Below are positions 45,803 to 55,581 of a stretch of 64,000 nt of DNA, piece after piece. A program made the translations under genes and the position numbers. This DNA comes from Nocardia abscessus NBRC 100374 (GTDB lineage Bacteria > Actinomycetota > Actinomycetes > Mycobacteriales > Mycobacteriaceae). The stretch lies in assembly GCF_000308455.1 (NCBI RefSeq), contig NZ_BAFP01000005.1, positions 1 to 64,000 on the forward strand. Reading direction: 5' to 3'. How positions within the stretch are numbered: position 1 is the first letter of the stretch; each line of letters starts with the position of its first letter. The notes beneath the pieces were generated by a model. It did not search any database, was not told the DNA's origin, and saw only the letters and a list, made by a program, of their open reading frames with translations.

Positions 45803-47614
45803 TTGTCTGTCGCACTGGACGTTTCGTCGGCCGAACCGGAGGCCGACAGAACGGAGCGGCCCGCCGCCACAGGCCGCCTGCATTCCTTGCGCCGATTCTG
45901 GCCGTATCTGCGTCCGCATGTCGGCATCCTGCTCGCCGCCAGCGGCCTCGCGCTGCTCGCCGGGCTGACCGCCGTCGTGATCCCGCTGATGATCGCGCGG
46001 ATCATCGACGGCCCGGTCGCCCACCGCGATTTCGCGGGCGTGCTCGGGCCGGTGGTCGTGGTCGTGGCGCTCGGCCTGCTGGAAGCCGGTGGGGTGTGGG
46101 GCCGCCGCTGGCTGATCGCCGCGCCCGCCACTCGCTTCGAGATTTCGCTGCGCGCCAAAGTTTTTCGCAAGCTCCAAGCGCTGTCGATCGGCAGGCACGA
46201 CGCGTGGGAATCGGGTCAGCTGCTGTCGCGTGCGATCGACGACCTGGCCACCATGCGCCGGTTCGTCTCCTTCGCGGGACCGTTCCTGCTCATCCACACC
46301 GTGATCATCCCGGTCGGCCTGCTCGTGCTGATCGGGCTGAACCCGCCGATCGGCCTGATCTTCGGCGTGATCTCGATCCCGCTGACGATCATCTGCGTTC
46401 GCTTCGAGCGCCGGTATTCGGTGGCCTCGCGGCGTTCCCAGGACCAGTCCGGCGACCTGGCCACCACGGCCGAGGAGTCCGCGCAGGGCGTGCGGGTGCT
46501 CAAGGCGTTCGGGCGGGGCGTGTTCTTCGGCCGCCGTTTCACCACCCAGGCGCACGAGCTGCGGCAGACCGAGTTGTTGAAAGCACGCCTGGACGCCACC
46601 TTGTGGTCGAGCATGGTGAGCCTGCCGCGGCTGGCCATCGCGTTCGCGCTCGGCTACGGCGGTTACGCGGTGGCGCACGGCACGATGACGCTCGGCACCT
46701 TGATCGCGAGCATCACGCTGGCGACCTTCCTGCAGTGGCCGATCATCTGGACCGGCTTCCTGCTCGCCGAACTGAACGACGCGCGCACCGCGGCCGATCG
46801 GTACTGGGAGATCATCGACACCCCGGTCGACATCACCGACCCGGCCCGCCCGGTGGATCTTCCGGAGCAGGTTCGCGGCGAATTGCGGTTGGAGGGCGTG
46901 CGTTTCGCCTTCCCCGACGCCGAAGGCGAGGTACTGCGGGATGTGTCGCTGCGCGTGCGGCCCGGCGAGACGGTGGCGCTGGTCGGGGCGACGGGCAGCG
47001 GCAAGACGGCACTGCTGAATCTGATCCCGCGCCTGTACGACGTGACGGGTGGCGCGATCACCATCGACGGCATCGACATCGCGGCGATGCGGGTCGCCGA
47101 CCTGCGCTCGCTGGTGTCGGCGGCGTTCGAGGACCCGGTGTTGTTCTCCGCCAGCGTGCGGGAGAACGTCGCGCTCGGCGATCCGGCCGCCACGGACGCC
47201 GACGTGCGCCGCGCGCTGGAGGTCGCGCAGGCCACCGAATTCGTGGACGACCTGCCCTGGGGGCTGGACACCAGGATCGGCGAGCAGGGCCTGAGCCTGT
47301 CGGGCGGTCAGCGGCAGCGCCTCGCGCTGGCCCGCGCGGTGCTCACCGGCGCGGGCGGGGGCAAGCACAGCCGGATCATGGTGCTCGACGACCCGCTGTC
47401 CGCGCTGGACGTGGAGACCGAGGAGCGGGTGCAGGCCCGCCTGCGCACCGTGCTGGCCGACGCGACCACGCTGCTCGTCGCGCATCGTCCGTCCACGGCG
47501 GCGCTGGCCGACCGGGTGGCGGTGCTCGCCGAGGGCCGGATCGTCGCCGAGGGAACCCACGATCACTTGCTGCGTACCAGCAGAAGCTACCGCGAACTGA
47601 TGGGAGGTGAGTAG
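45803..47614 (+). CDS. ABC exporter half, degenerate ATP site
   Basis: A 603-residue membrane-ATPase protein: six membrane helices (about 35-310), then Walker A VGATGSGKT, signature LSGGQRQR and Walker B MVLDDPLSALD. The catalytic Glu after Walker B is Asp, which marks the degenerate half of heterodimeric exporters. A TTG at 45803 after GAGGGGGAG is the likely start; the open frame reaches 45629 without homology. It is 2 bases from the partner gene. The substrate is unknown (lipid, siderophore or drug). Confidence 0.88.
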   Translation: MSVALDVSSAEPEADRTERPAATGRLHSLRRFWPYLRPHVGILLAASGLALLAGLTAVVIPLMIARIIDGPVAHRDFAGVLGPVVVVVALGLLEAGGVWGRRWLIAAPATRFEISLRAKVFRKLQALSIGRHDAWESGQLLSRAIDDLATMRRFVSFAGPFLLIHTVIIPVGLLVLIGLNPPIGLIFGVISIPLTIICVRFERRYSVASRRSQDQSGDLATTAEESAQGVRVLKAFGRGVFFGRRFTTQAHELRQTELLKARLDATLWSSMVSLPRLAIAFALGYGGYAVAHGTMTLGTLIASITLATFLQWPIIWTGFLLAELNDARTAADRYWEIIDTPVDITDPARPVDLPEQVRGELRLEGVRFAFPDAEGEVLRDVSLRVRPGETVALVGATGSGKTALLNLIPRLYDVTGGAITIDGIDIAAMRVADLRSLVSAAFEDPVLFSASVRENVALGDPAATDADVRRALEVAQATEFVDDLPWGLDTRIGEQGLSLSGGQRQRLALARAVLTGAGGGKHSRIMVLDDPLSALDVETEERVQARLRTVLADATTLLVAHRPSTAALADRVAVLAEGRIVAEGTHDHLLRTSRSYRELMGGE

Positions 47615-47616
47615 CG

Positions 47617-49563
47617 ATGAGTACGACCACGGTCTCGAAAGATGATGCGCCGGAAGATGTTTCGACACGCGAGGAAGCGGCGGCCGACTGGCGCGGCATC
47701 GCGGGTGAGGACAAGGAGGTCACCGAGACCGGAAACCTGGTGCTGGCCGGCCGCTCCCGGCGGCTGCTGCTCGACCTGGTGAAGCCCTACCGCAAGCTCG
47801 CCGTCCTCGCGCTGGTGCTCATCGTGCTGGACAACATCGCGATGGTGTCGGCGCCGCTGTTCATCGCGCACGCACTCGACACCGGCATCGCGCGCGGTGT
47901 CGAGGGAAACTGGGCGCCGCTGGCCTGGACCGTGGCCGGTTACCTCGGCTCGGTCCTGCTCGGCGTGGTCTGCACGTTCTCCTTCCTGCGGGTGTCCGGC
48001 AGGCTCAGCCAGAGCGTGCTGTTCGACCTGCGTGTGCGCGCGTTCACGCATGTGCAGCGGCTCAGCGTCGCCTTCCACGAGAAGTACACCTCCGGCAAGG
48101 TGGTGGCCCGGCTCACCGGCGACATCGAGACCCTGCAGGAACTGCTGGAAAGCGCGCTCAACCAGGCGCTGAGCGCGATCCTGTCGGTGCTCACCATCGC
48201 GGCGCTGCTGATCTACCTGGACCAGACCCTCGCCGCGATCGTGCTGGCCGGATTCGTCCCGCTGGTGGTGGTCACCCGCTGGGCGCAGCGCAGGCAGCGG
48301 GCGGGCTACCGCCGCACTCGCGCCGCGATCGCCAAGGTGGTGGTGCAGTTCGTCGAGTCGATGGGCGGCATGCGGGCGGTGCAGGCGTTCCGCCGTGAGC
48401 AGCGCAACGAGTCGGTGCTCGCGGTCGAGGACGCCGAATATCGGCACGCGACCACCGCGGCCATGCGCGGCATGGGTGACTACGCGGGACTGACCAAACT
48501 GCTCGGCAACCTGACCACGGTGATCATCATCGTGGTCGGCGCCTGGCGGGTGATCGAGGGCGATCTCGCGGTCGGCGTGCTCGCGGCCTACCTGCTGTAC
48601 CTCAACGAGTTCTACGGGCCGCTGGACGAGCTGGCGCAGGTGTTCAACGCCTACCAGTCCGCGGCGGCGGCGCTGGAGAAGATCTCGGGCGTGCTCGAGG
48701 AGGAGCCGTCGGTGCCCGAGCCCGCCCACCCGGTGGCGCTGGAGAAGGCCTCCGGCGCGGTGCGGATGGCGAAGGTGTGGTTCGGCTACGGGGCTGGTTC
48801 GCCGGCCGACGCTCCGGCAGGCGCGTCCTCCGGAGACTTCGCCGGCTCCCCCTCCGGCCGTTCCGATCGCCGGGCACGGCCGGTGCTGCCGGAATTCACC
48901 CTGGACATCCCGGCCGGGCAGGTGATCGCGCTGGTGGGTGCGACCGGCGCGGGCAAGTCGACGCTGGCGAAGCTGCTGACGCGGTTCTACGACCCCTCCG
49001 GCGGCGTGGTCACCCTGGACGGCGTCGACCTGCGCGACCTGTCCGACGCCGACCTGCGTCGCAACGTGGTCATGGTCACCCAGGAGTCCTACCTGTTCTC
49101 CGGTTCGGTGGCCGACAACATCCGGCTCGGCAGGCCGGAGGCCACCGACGCCGAGGTGTTCGCCGCGGCGCGCGCCGTCGGTCTGTACGACTTCGTGCAA
49201 GCGCTGCCCGAGGGCTTCGCCACCGATGTGCGCAAGCGCGGCGGCAGGCTCTCGGCGGGCCAGCGGCAGCTGGTCGCGTTCGCGCGGGTGTTCCTCGCCG
49301 ATCCCGCCGTGATCGTGCTGGACGAGGCCACCTCGAGCCTGGACATCCCCAGCGAGCGGCTCGTGCAGCATGCCCTGGAGACCGTGCTGCGCGGCCGCAC
49401 GGCGGTGATCATCGCGCACCGCTTGTCCACGGTGGCGATCGCGGACCGGGTGCTGGTGCTGGAGTCCGGCCGGATCGTCGAGGACGGCAGTCCCGAAGCC
49501 CTGATCGCGGAGACCGGCCGGTTCGCCGACCTGCACGCGGCATGGCGAGAGTCGCTCGTGTGA
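47617..49563 (+). CDS. ABC exporter half, canonical ATP site
   Basis: A 648-residue partner of the preceding protein. Six membrane helices, then an ATPase with a Gly/Ser/Ala-rich insertion before LPEFTLDIPAGQ. Walker A is GATGAGKST, the signature LSAGQRQ and Walker B VLDEATSSLD with the intact Glu. Start ATG after GGGAGGTGAG. Together the two form one exporter. Confidence 0.9.
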   Translation: MSTTTVSKDDAPEDVSTREEAAADWRGIAGEDKEVTETGNLVLAGRSRRLLLDLVKPYRKLAVLALVLIVLDNIAMVSAPLFIAHALDTGIARGVEGNWAPLAWTVAGYLGSVLLGVVCTFSFLRVSGRLSQSVLFDLRVRAFTHVQRLSVAFHEKYTSGKVVARLTGDIETLQELLESALNQALSAILSVLTIAALLIYLDQTLAAIVLAGFVPLVVVTRWAQRRQRAGYRRTRAAIAKVVVQFVESMGGMRAVQAFRREQRNESVLAVEDAEYRHATTAAMRGMGDYAGLTKLLGNLTTVIIIVVGAWRVIEGDLAVGVLAAYLLYLNEFYGPLDELAQVFNAYQSAAAALEKISGVLEEEPSVPEPAHPVALEKASGAVRMAKVWFGYGAGSPADAPAGASSGDFAGSPSGRSDRRARPVLPEFTLDIPAGQVIALVGATGAGKSTLAKLLTRFYDPSGGVVTLDGVDLRDLSDADLRRNVVMVTQESYLFSGSVADNIRLGRPEATDAEVFAAARAVGLYDFVQALPEGFATDVRKRGGRLSAGQRQLVAFARVFLADPAVIVLDEATSSLDIPSERLVQHALETVLRGRTAVIIAHRLSTVAIADRVLVLESGRIVEDGSPEALIAETGRFADLHAAWRESLV

Positions 49564-49612
49564 TGAGCGGCGGTTGTGCGGGCGGGGGCTGGGTGTCGCT
49601 TACGGTAGATAC

Positions 49613-50227
49613 GTGACAACCCCAGCCCCCGACCCCGAGAGCCCCGCCGCGAGCACGCAGGAATCCCGGTGGCCGGCGATCCTCACCTGGCGCGCCCACG
49701 ACGCGACCCGGATGGAGTCGGTGCGGGTGCAGCTCAACGGCAACCGCATCCGCGCCGCCGGGCGCATGATCGGCGGCGCGAGCGGGGAGCACCCGGCGTT
49801 CAGCGCGTCCTACGACCTGGTCACCGACGAGAACGGCGTGACGAAGCGGCTGTCGCTGCGGACCACGACGGCCGCCGGTGAGCGGCACGCCTCGATCGCC
49901 CGCGACGAGGAGAACTACTGGCTCGTCGACGCGGGCGGCAACCACGTGCGCTCCACCTTCGCCGGCGCCCTCGACGTGGATGTGGTGCTCAGCCCGTTCT
50001 TCAACACCCTGCCCATCCGCCGCTACGACCTGCAGCACGCGGTCGAGGACGTGCAGGTGCCGGTGGTCTACGTGCGCCTGCCCGATCTGCTGGTCCAGGA
50101 GGCCACGCTGATCTACAGCAGCGCCGCCGACGGCATCAGCGTGCTCTCGCCGGTCTCCAGCGCCACGGTCACGGTGGACGCCGACGGCTTCCTGCTGGAC
50201 TACCCGGGCCTGGCCGAACGGATCTGA
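49613..50227 (+). CDS. putative glycolipid-binding domain protein
   Basis: A 204-residue protein of the PF06475 (DUF1089) fold: AILTWRAHDATRMESVRVQ at the start, SYDLVTDENGVTKRLSL, WLVDAGGNHVRSTFAGALDVDVVLSPFFNTLPIRR and the VDADGFLLDYPGLAER end. No signal peptide. The closest known fold member is M. tuberculosis Rv1830-independent YehR-like lipid binders; I do not assign a ligand. GTG start 49613. The fold name is from motif memory. Confidence 0.72.
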   Translation: MTTPAPDPESPAASTQESRWPAILTWRAHDATRMESVRVQLNGNRIRAAGRMIGGASGEHPAFSASYDLVTDENGVTKRLSLRTTTAAGERHASIARDEENYWLVDAGGNHVRSTFAGALDVDVVLSPFFNTLPIRRYDLQHAVEDVQVPVVYVRLPDLLVQEATLIYSSAADGISVLSPVSSATVTVDADGFLLDYPGLAERI

Positions 50228-50435
50228 CACGGCGCCACTCGCAACGGCGTCATACGAGGCGTGACGCTGTTGCGCCGAGCTGTCGCGCGGAGGGCCGGAT
50301 CGTCGCGTCCACGCCGGGGGTGGTTTTCGGGTCTCAGTGGGGACCCGTGTGGCGCGCACTGCCGGACCGGCTGGGGCCACGGCTGCCATTGAAGGCGGAC
50401 CTGCGATGACGTCGAGTTCGGCGGGCGCCGCGAGT

Positions 50436-51386
50436 TCAGCTCAGCCGGGTGATGACGCCGCCGCGCGCACCCGCGGCGCGCAAGTTTTCCAGCCAATCGC
50501 GGTCGCCCGGGCGGACATCCGTGATCTCCCAGCGCCGCGCGGATTCGTAGCGTCGGCGCGCATCGTGCCCGGCCTCGGCCAGATCCGCGAGGGACCGCTC
50601 GGCGTGCAGACTGTCGCGAGCCGAGCCGAGGACGGTGAGCGTTTCGTCGAGGACTTCCAGTAGCGCGGCGGAATTCGGTTCGCAGATCGCGCGAACCAGA
50701 TCGGGGGCTGTGCCCGCCACCCGGGTGCCGTCCCGGAACGACCCCGCCGCCAGTCCCAGCGCGAGGTCACCCCCTGCGGCGCCCGCCAGGGCCAGTGCCT
50801 CGGCCAGCACGTGCGGGAGATGGGAGATGCGCGCGACGGCACGATCGTGCTCCTCGGCCACCACCGGTACCACCACCGAGCCGCAGTCCAGCGCGAGCCG
50901 CACCACGCGGGTCCACGGGTCGACCCGAGTGCCCTCGTCCACGCCCACCGCCCACACCGCGCCGCGGAACAACTCCGGATCGGTCGGTGCCCAGCCGGAT
51001 TCGGACGTACCCGTCATCGGATGACCGCCGACGTACCGGTCGGCGAGACCGTGCCCACGCACGGCCGCCGCGACCGGCGCCTTCACGCTCACCACATCGG
51101 TGAGCGCGCACTCCGGTGCGTAGGTCGCGATCGCGGAGAGCATATGGTCCACCGCGGGCATCGGCACCGCCACGACGATCAGCGCGCCGGTTCGCGCGGC
51201 GCGGCGCAGCCCGGCGGGCAGGTCTTCGGTGACGTCGAATCCGTCGGTGCGAGCGGCCTGCGCCCCGGCCGCGGACCGGTTGTATCCCCAGCCGTCGTAG
51301 CCCGCGGCAACGGCCGCGCGCAATAGCGACCCGCCGATCAACCCGGTCCCAAGGACGCATACGGGCGCTTTCTCCGTCGAAGTCAC
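50436..51386 (-). CDS. tyrA: prephenate dehydrogenase
   Basis: A 316-residue NAD(P)-dependent enzyme of tyrosine synthesis (Rv3754 type). GTGLIGGSLLRAA is the nucleotide motif, DVVSVKAPV and GGHPMTGTSESGW the prephenate-binding region with the catalytic His, and HDRAVARISHLPH follows. No ACT domain. Bases 50228-50435 between the converging gene ends hold nothing further. Divergent from the TadA operon. Confidence 0.92.
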   Translation of the reverse strand: MTSTEKAPVCVLGTGLIGGSLLRAAVAAGYDGWGYNRSAAGAQAARTDGFDVTEDLPAGLRRAARTGALIVVAVPMPAVDHMLSAIATYAPECALTDVVSVKAPVAAAVRGHGLADRYVGGHPMTGTSESGWAPTDPELFRGAVWAVGVDEGTRVDPWTRVVRLALDCGSVVVPVVAEEHDRAVARISHLPHVLAEALALAGAAGGDLALGLAAGSFRDGTRVAGTAPDLVRAICEPNSAALLEVLDETLTVLGSARDSLHAERSLADLAEAGHDARRRYESARRWEITDVRPGDRDWLENLRAAGARGGVITRLS

Positions 51387-51444
51387 CGGAACAGATTGGC
51401 ATACGACTTCAACATTTCAGCTCGAGCAGACTACCGTTGCGGCC

Positions 51445-51984
51445 ATGGCAGCACAGCGCTCGGGCACGAACAGGGCGGCGTCGGACGATTACGACGACGT
51501 GGAAGGGTTCGCAGTGGCGGTTGTCCGCGAAGAAGGCAAATGGCGGTGCAGTCCGCTGAGCCGGGACGCGCTCACCGATTTGTCCGCCGCGGAAACCGAA
51601 CTGAAGGCTTTGCGCAGTTCCGGGGCGGTGTTCGGATTGCTCGACATCGACGACGAGTTCTTCATCGTGCTACGGCCCGCGCCGAGCGGGACCCGGATGC
51701 TGGTGTCGGACGCCACGGCCGCGATTGATTACGACATCGCCGCCGATGTCCTGGAAGCCCTGAACGTGGAAATCCCCGATATCGATCCGGACGAATTGGA
51801 CGACGTCGAGCCGTGGGAGGAGGGCGACCTCGGTGTACTCGCCGACCTCGGGTTGCCCGAACCGGTGCTGAGCGTCATCCTCGCCGAGACCGATCTCTAT
51901 CCGGACGAGCAGCTCGGCATGATCGCCCAGCGTCTCGGCTTCGCCAACGAACTCTCCGCGGTGCTGGACAAGCTGCCGCGCTGA
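51445..51984 (+). CDS. tRNA adenosine deaminase-associated protein
   Basis: A 179-residue acidic protein of the Rv3753c type, a family found beside tadA in actinobacteria. YDDVEGFAVAVVREEGKWRC and the C-terminal LYPDEQLGMIAQRLGFANELSAVL are characteristic. Its stop lies 1 base before the tadA start. Confidence 0.88.
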   Translation: MAAQRSGTNRAASDDYDDVEGFAVAVVREEGKWRCSPLSRDALTDLSAAETELKALRSSGAVFGLLDIDDEFFIVLRPAPSGTRMLVSDATAAIDYDIAADVLEALNVEIPDIDPDELDDVEPWEEGDLGVLADLGLPEPVLSVILAETDLYPDEQLGMIAQRLGFANELSAVLDKLPR

Positions 51985-51985
51985 C

Positions 51986-52462
51986 GTGGCTGCCCTACCG
52001 AACGTCCCGATCCGCTCGGACGCCGACATGGTGCGGGCTGCCCTCGACGCCGCGGCAGCCGCCGGGGATCGTGACGTGCCGGTCGGCGCGGTCGTATTCG
52101 ACTCCGCAGGCAGGGAACTCGCCCGCGCCGCGAACGCGCGCGAAGCGCTCGGCGATCCCACCGCGCATGCGGAGATCCTGGCGTTGCGCGGTGCCGCCGC
52201 GGTGCACGGCGACGGGTGGCGGCTGGAGGGCGCGACCTTGGCCGTCACGCTGGAGCCGTGCACGATGTGCGCGGGCGCGCTGGTGCTCGCGCGGGTCGGC
52301 CGCCTGGTCTTCGGTGCGTGGGAGCCGAAGACCGGCGCCGTCGGGTCACTGTGGGACGTGGTCCGTGACCGTCGTCTCAACCACCGGCCCCAGGTCCGCG
52401 GCGGAGTGCTCGAGGACGAATGCGCGGCCATGCTCGACGAGTTCTTCCGCACCCAGCGCTGA
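51986..52462 (+). CDS. tadA: tRNA-specific adenosine deaminase
   Basis: A 158-residue zinc deaminase that converts A34 of tRNA-Arg(ACG) to inosine. HAEILALRGAA holds the His and catalytic Glu; PCTMCAGALVLAR holds the two Cys ligands. GTG start directly after the partner gene. Its substrate tRNA is encoded at 28184 in this window. Confidence 0.93.
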   Translation: MAALPNVPIRSDADMVRAALDAAAAAGDRDVPVGAVVFDSAGRELARAANAREALGDPTAHAEILALRGAAAVHGDGWRLEGATLAVTLEPCTMCAGALVLARVGRLVFGAWEPKTGAVGSLWDVVRDRRLNHRPQVRGGVLEDECAAMLDEFFRTQR

Positions 52463-52527
52463 AGTCGCGTTTCCGCGGGTCTCTTGGCGATTTAGTGATC
52501 CGGCGAGGGTCCGGTATGGTTGTCGGC

Positions 52528-52618
52528 GGTGGCGTGTCCGAGCGGCCTAAGGAGCACGCCTCGAAAGCGTGTGAGGGGTAACCCCCCTCCGAGGGTTCAA
52601 ATCCCTCCGCCACCGCCA
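52528..52618 (+). tRNA. tRNA-Ser(CGA)
   Basis: Acceptor GGTGGCG pairs with CGCCACC, the anticodon CGA is in CCTCGAAAG, a long variable arm (GAGGGGTAACCCCCCTC) is present and CCA is encoded. Confidence 0.95.
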
Positions 52619-52619
52619 C

Positions 52620-52651
52620 AGCCCCTTACCTGTCAGCGCAGGTGAGGGGCT
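52620..52651 (+). terminator. terminator of tRNA-Ser(CGA)
   Basis: AGCCCCTTACCTG / CAGGTGAGGGGCT with one mismatch, loop TCAGCG, followed by TTTTCT. Confidence 0.75.
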
Positions 52652-52703
52652 TTTCTCTTCTCGTGCAGGGCGAGTTCGCCGCCAGTGGAAGGAGGTCGAC
52701 CCG

Positions 52704-53159
52704 ATGACCGGTCCCGACCATCACTATTGGATGAACCGGGCCATCGAGCTCGCGCGGTTGTGCCCGGTGGCCGAGGGCGCGTTCTCGGTGGGCGCGGTGA
52801 TCGTCGCCGACGGTGCGGAGATCGCGACGGGATATTCCCGCGAGTCCGATCCCAAGGAGCATGCCGAGGAGGCCGCGCTCGGCAAGCTCGAACCGTCGGA
52901 TCCGCGGCTGGCACAGGCAACGCTCTACAGCACGTTGGAGCCCTGTTCGGAGCGTGGGACGAAGGATCGGGTGCCGTGCACCGATCGGATCCTGCGGGCC
53001 GGTATCCCGGTCGTGGTGATCGCGTGGCGGGAGCCGTCGACCTTCGTGGTGAACTGCGTCGGAGTGGAGAAACTCCGGCAGGCGGGGGTCACGGTGGTGG
53101 AGCTTCCCGAATTGGCCGAGGCGGCGATGTCGATGAATCGGCATCTCGATCTGTCCTAG
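52704..53159 (+). CDS. cytidine/deoxycytidylate-type zinc deaminase, RibD-like
   Basis: A 151-residue single-domain deaminase. HAEEAALGKL carries His-Ala-Glu, and PCSERGTKDRVPCTDRILRAG carries the Cys pair with the longer spacing seen in RibD and dCMP-type enzymes. It lacks the reductase domain of RibD. The substrate is unknown. It lies 3' of tRNA-Ser with its own GGAAGGAGG site. Confidence 0.85.
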   Translation: MTGPDHHYWMNRAIELARLCPVAEGAFSVGAVIVADGAEIATGYSRESDPKEHAEEAALGKLEPSDPRLAQATLYSTLEPCSERGTKDRVPCTDRILRAGIPVVVIAWREPSTFVVNCVGVEKLRQAGVTVVELPELAEAAMSMNRHLDLS

Positions 53160-53163
53160 CCGC

Positions 53164-54114
53164 TCAGTCGTTGTAGTCCCAGTACTGCAGCCATCGCACG
53201 GACGCGAAAAGCAGCAGCGTCACCGCGTAGAGCACGACGACGACCGCTGCCCCCACGATGCTGATCCGCCGCCCCGCGCCGTCGATCGGGTCGAGCCACC
53301 GCCGGAAGTAGCTCGCGACCGCGGGCGACAGGAAGTAGCTCATCAAGCCCACGCTCACGATCTGGCTCAGCCACATCGCCAGCCACGGTTGCGCTCCCAG
53401 CCGGTCCAGTACCGGGCCGAGGAAGCGCGACAGCACCATCACCGTCGGATACAGCACCAGCAGCACCAACATGGCGATCTTCCACGTCGGCGTCATCCGG
53501 GTCTCGCCGCCGACCGTTCGCACCGTGGAGCCGAACGGCGTGGTGTGCGCGTCCACGGTGAAATCCTCGGTCAGCTTCGAGCGCAGTTCCGGCAGAGCGG
53601 CCGCGCGTTCGTCCGAGCGCATCCATTCCGACAATTGCCGTGCCGTGCGGAAGCGGAGCACCGAGAACCAGCGCCCGCCCTGGGACGGAAAAAGCGCGGC
53701 GCCCTCGAATCCCGGGAACCGGGAACTCGCCGCGATCAGGCGCGCCTCCGTCGCCGTGAACTCGGCCTCCTTTTCGTGTGCGACATGATGCCGGAATACG
53801 CCGATACCCGGCGGTGGAAGCTCGCCTTCGATGACGACCAGATCGGAACTCTTGCAATGGAAGCCGAGCGTTTCGCCCTCGGACAACGCTTCCGCGCGTT
53901 CGGTCGAGTCCAGGAACTCGTGCAGCAACGGCTCGGATCGGAAAGTAACGCTCAATCCCGGTTCGAGGAGCGGGTCTTCGGTTACCGCTACCGATGAGTG
54001 CGCGAATCCTCGTTTGTCGCCGGCAATTTCGGTCATTCGCGCCAACCAGGTGCGAAAAGCCGACTCGTCCGCAGGCCGGTGAAAGACCGTGACTGCGGTG
54101 GCGGTCGCGTCCAT
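53164..54114 (-). CDS. antibiotic-biosynthesis monooxygenase-like membrane protein
   Basis: A 316-residue protein with two ABM-like ferredoxin-fold domains (about 8-95 and 105-190) and four C-terminal membrane helices (WKIAMLVLLVLYPTVMVLSRF and following). The second domain has RWFSVLRFRTARQLSEWM. Function unknown. It converges on the deaminase gene 4 bases away. Confidence 0.8.
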   Translation of the reverse strand: MDATATAVTVFHRPADESAFRTWLARMTEIAGDKRGFAHSSVAVTEDPLLEPGLSVTFRSEPLLHEFLDSTERAEALSEGETLGFHCKSSDLVVIEGELPPPGIGVFRHHVAHEKEAEFTATEARLIAASSRFPGFEGAALFPSQGGRWFSVLRFRTARQLSEWMRSDERAAALPELRSKLTEDFTVDAHTTPFGSTVRTVGGETRMTPTWKIAMLVLLVLYPTVMVLSRFLGPVLDRLGAQPWLAMWLSQIVSVGLMSYFLSPAVASYFRRWLDPIDGAGRRISIVGAAVVVVLYAVTLLLFASVRWLQYWDYND

Positions 54115-54122
54115 CGACGGCG

Positions 54123-55529
54123 TCAGCTTACGTCGATGCGGCGGCCCTGCACGTATACCTCGGCAATCGCGGATTCGCGAATACCCATCAGCAGCGCGAA
54201 CAGCGTCTGCGCCCGGGCCAAGGCGGGGTCTTCGGAGCGAATGCCGTGTGCCAGTGTGCCGTTCAGCGCCGGATCGCGCGCCGGTTCGACCACGAGGAAA
54301 TCGGCTTCCTTGCCGACGTCGAAATTTCCGAACCGGTTTTCCATGTCCAAGGCACGCGCACCGGCCAGCGTGCCGGTGAACAGCATTTCCGCCGGGTGCA
54401 TCGAGACGCCGTGCTCACCGGGCTCGGAAATATGCACCTTGAACGCGGCCGACAGCACTTGCGGAATCAGCCATTCGTCGCCGCCGCCGTAATCGGTGCC
54501 CGCGGCCACCGTGACGCCCGAAGCGAGCGTTCGCTGCCACGGCATGGTGCCGGAGCCCAGGAACTGCTGCGAGACCGGGCAGTGTGCGACCGACGTGCCG
54601 GTTTCGGCCATCCGCCGCAGTTCGGCGTCCTGGCAGTGCACGCAGTGCGCGAGGATGCTGCGCCTGCCGAGCAGGCTCTTGCCGCCCACCGCCGAGCCCG
54701 GCAGGAACTTGCCGTCGTAGGTGTCGAGATAGGTGGCTACGCCGTATGCCTGTTTGGTGGCGTCGACTTCGCCGGTTCCCGGGCGATTGTTCTCGTTCAG
54801 GTGACTGTGGAAATATACTCCGCGGTCGCGCACCGAATCGTACAGGTCGCCAAGGTTTTTCAAGGTCCGCCGAGTCACCGCCAGGGAAAAGCGCGGAACT
54901 ATCGCCACGTGCAGTAACGCCGTATCCACATCACCGGTGTCAGTGGCATGCCATTTGTCGATCTCTTCGCTAGTCAGGCGTATGGCGTCGTCCTCGCTGG
55001 TGATCAGTGGCGTCGCCGAAGGCTCGCCCGTCGTCTGGATACCGCGCCCGCTGACCATCCGAAGACCACGCCGCCGGGTCTCGGTGAACAGTGCGTCCTG
55101 CGCGTGCGGAAAGGCCGATCCGAAGACCATCGCCGCCGTTGTACCCGCCGCGATGCGTCGCGCGCAGAATTCGGTGGCCGCCAGCCGCGCGAATTCCGGC
55201 TCGGCGTAGCGGGATTCGGCGGGATAGATACATAATTCCAGCCACTCCAGCAGCTGACCGCCGCCGTAGGCGTCCCCGGCGAAAGTCTGCGGAAAATGGA
55301 TATGTGTGTCGACGAACCCGGGCAGCAGGAATCCGGGCCGGTGATCGAACACTTCTTCGTCGCGATACGCGGCCGGGATATCGGATCCGGCGCCGCAGTA
55401 TGCGACGCGGCCGCCGGCATCGATTATCAGAGCACCGTCCGGTACCTCGACCAATGCGTCGGCCGCATCGCCGGTAGCAGGACTTCCGGCGATGTGGAAA
55501 ATGTGCCCCAAGTGGACTTGGCTCACCAT
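54123..55529 (-). CDS. guaD: guanine deaminase
   Basis: A 468-residue amidohydrolase that converts guanine to xanthine. Motifs in order: PGFVDTHIHFPQT (zinc HxH), VYFHSHLNEN, HCVHCQDAELRRM and AGTDYGGGDEW with the catalytic Asp. ATG 55529 gives the family N-terminus SQVHLGHIFHI; an ATG at 55550 adds 7 residues. Nine bases separate its stop from the next gene start, so the two are in one operon. Confidence 0.9.
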   Translation of the reverse strand: MVSQVHLGHIFHIAGSPATGDAADALVEVPDGALIIDAGGRVAYCGAGSDIPAAYRDEEVFDHRPGFLLPGFVDTHIHFPQTFAGDAYGGGQLLEWLELCIYPAESRYAEPEFARLAATEFCARRIAAGTTAAMVFGSAFPHAQDALFTETRRRGLRMVSGRGIQTTGEPSATPLITSEDDAIRLTSEEIDKWHATDTGDVDTALLHVAIVPRFSLAVTRRTLKNLGDLYDSVRDRGVYFHSHLNENNRPGTGEVDATKQAYGVATYLDTYDGKFLPGSAVGGKSLLGRRSILAHCVHCQDAELRRMAETGTSVAHCPVSQQFLGSGTMPWQRTLASGVTVAAGTDYGGGDEWLIPQVLSAAFKVHISEPGEHGVSMHPAEMLFTGTLAGARALDMENRFGNFDVGKEADFLVVEPARDPALNGTLAHGIRSEDPALARAQTLFALLMGIRESAIAEVYVQGRRIDVS

Positions 55530-55581
55530 TCGAGGAGAACACAAATCCACCCGTTAAGCGAGCGGATCGATCGAAATGGAA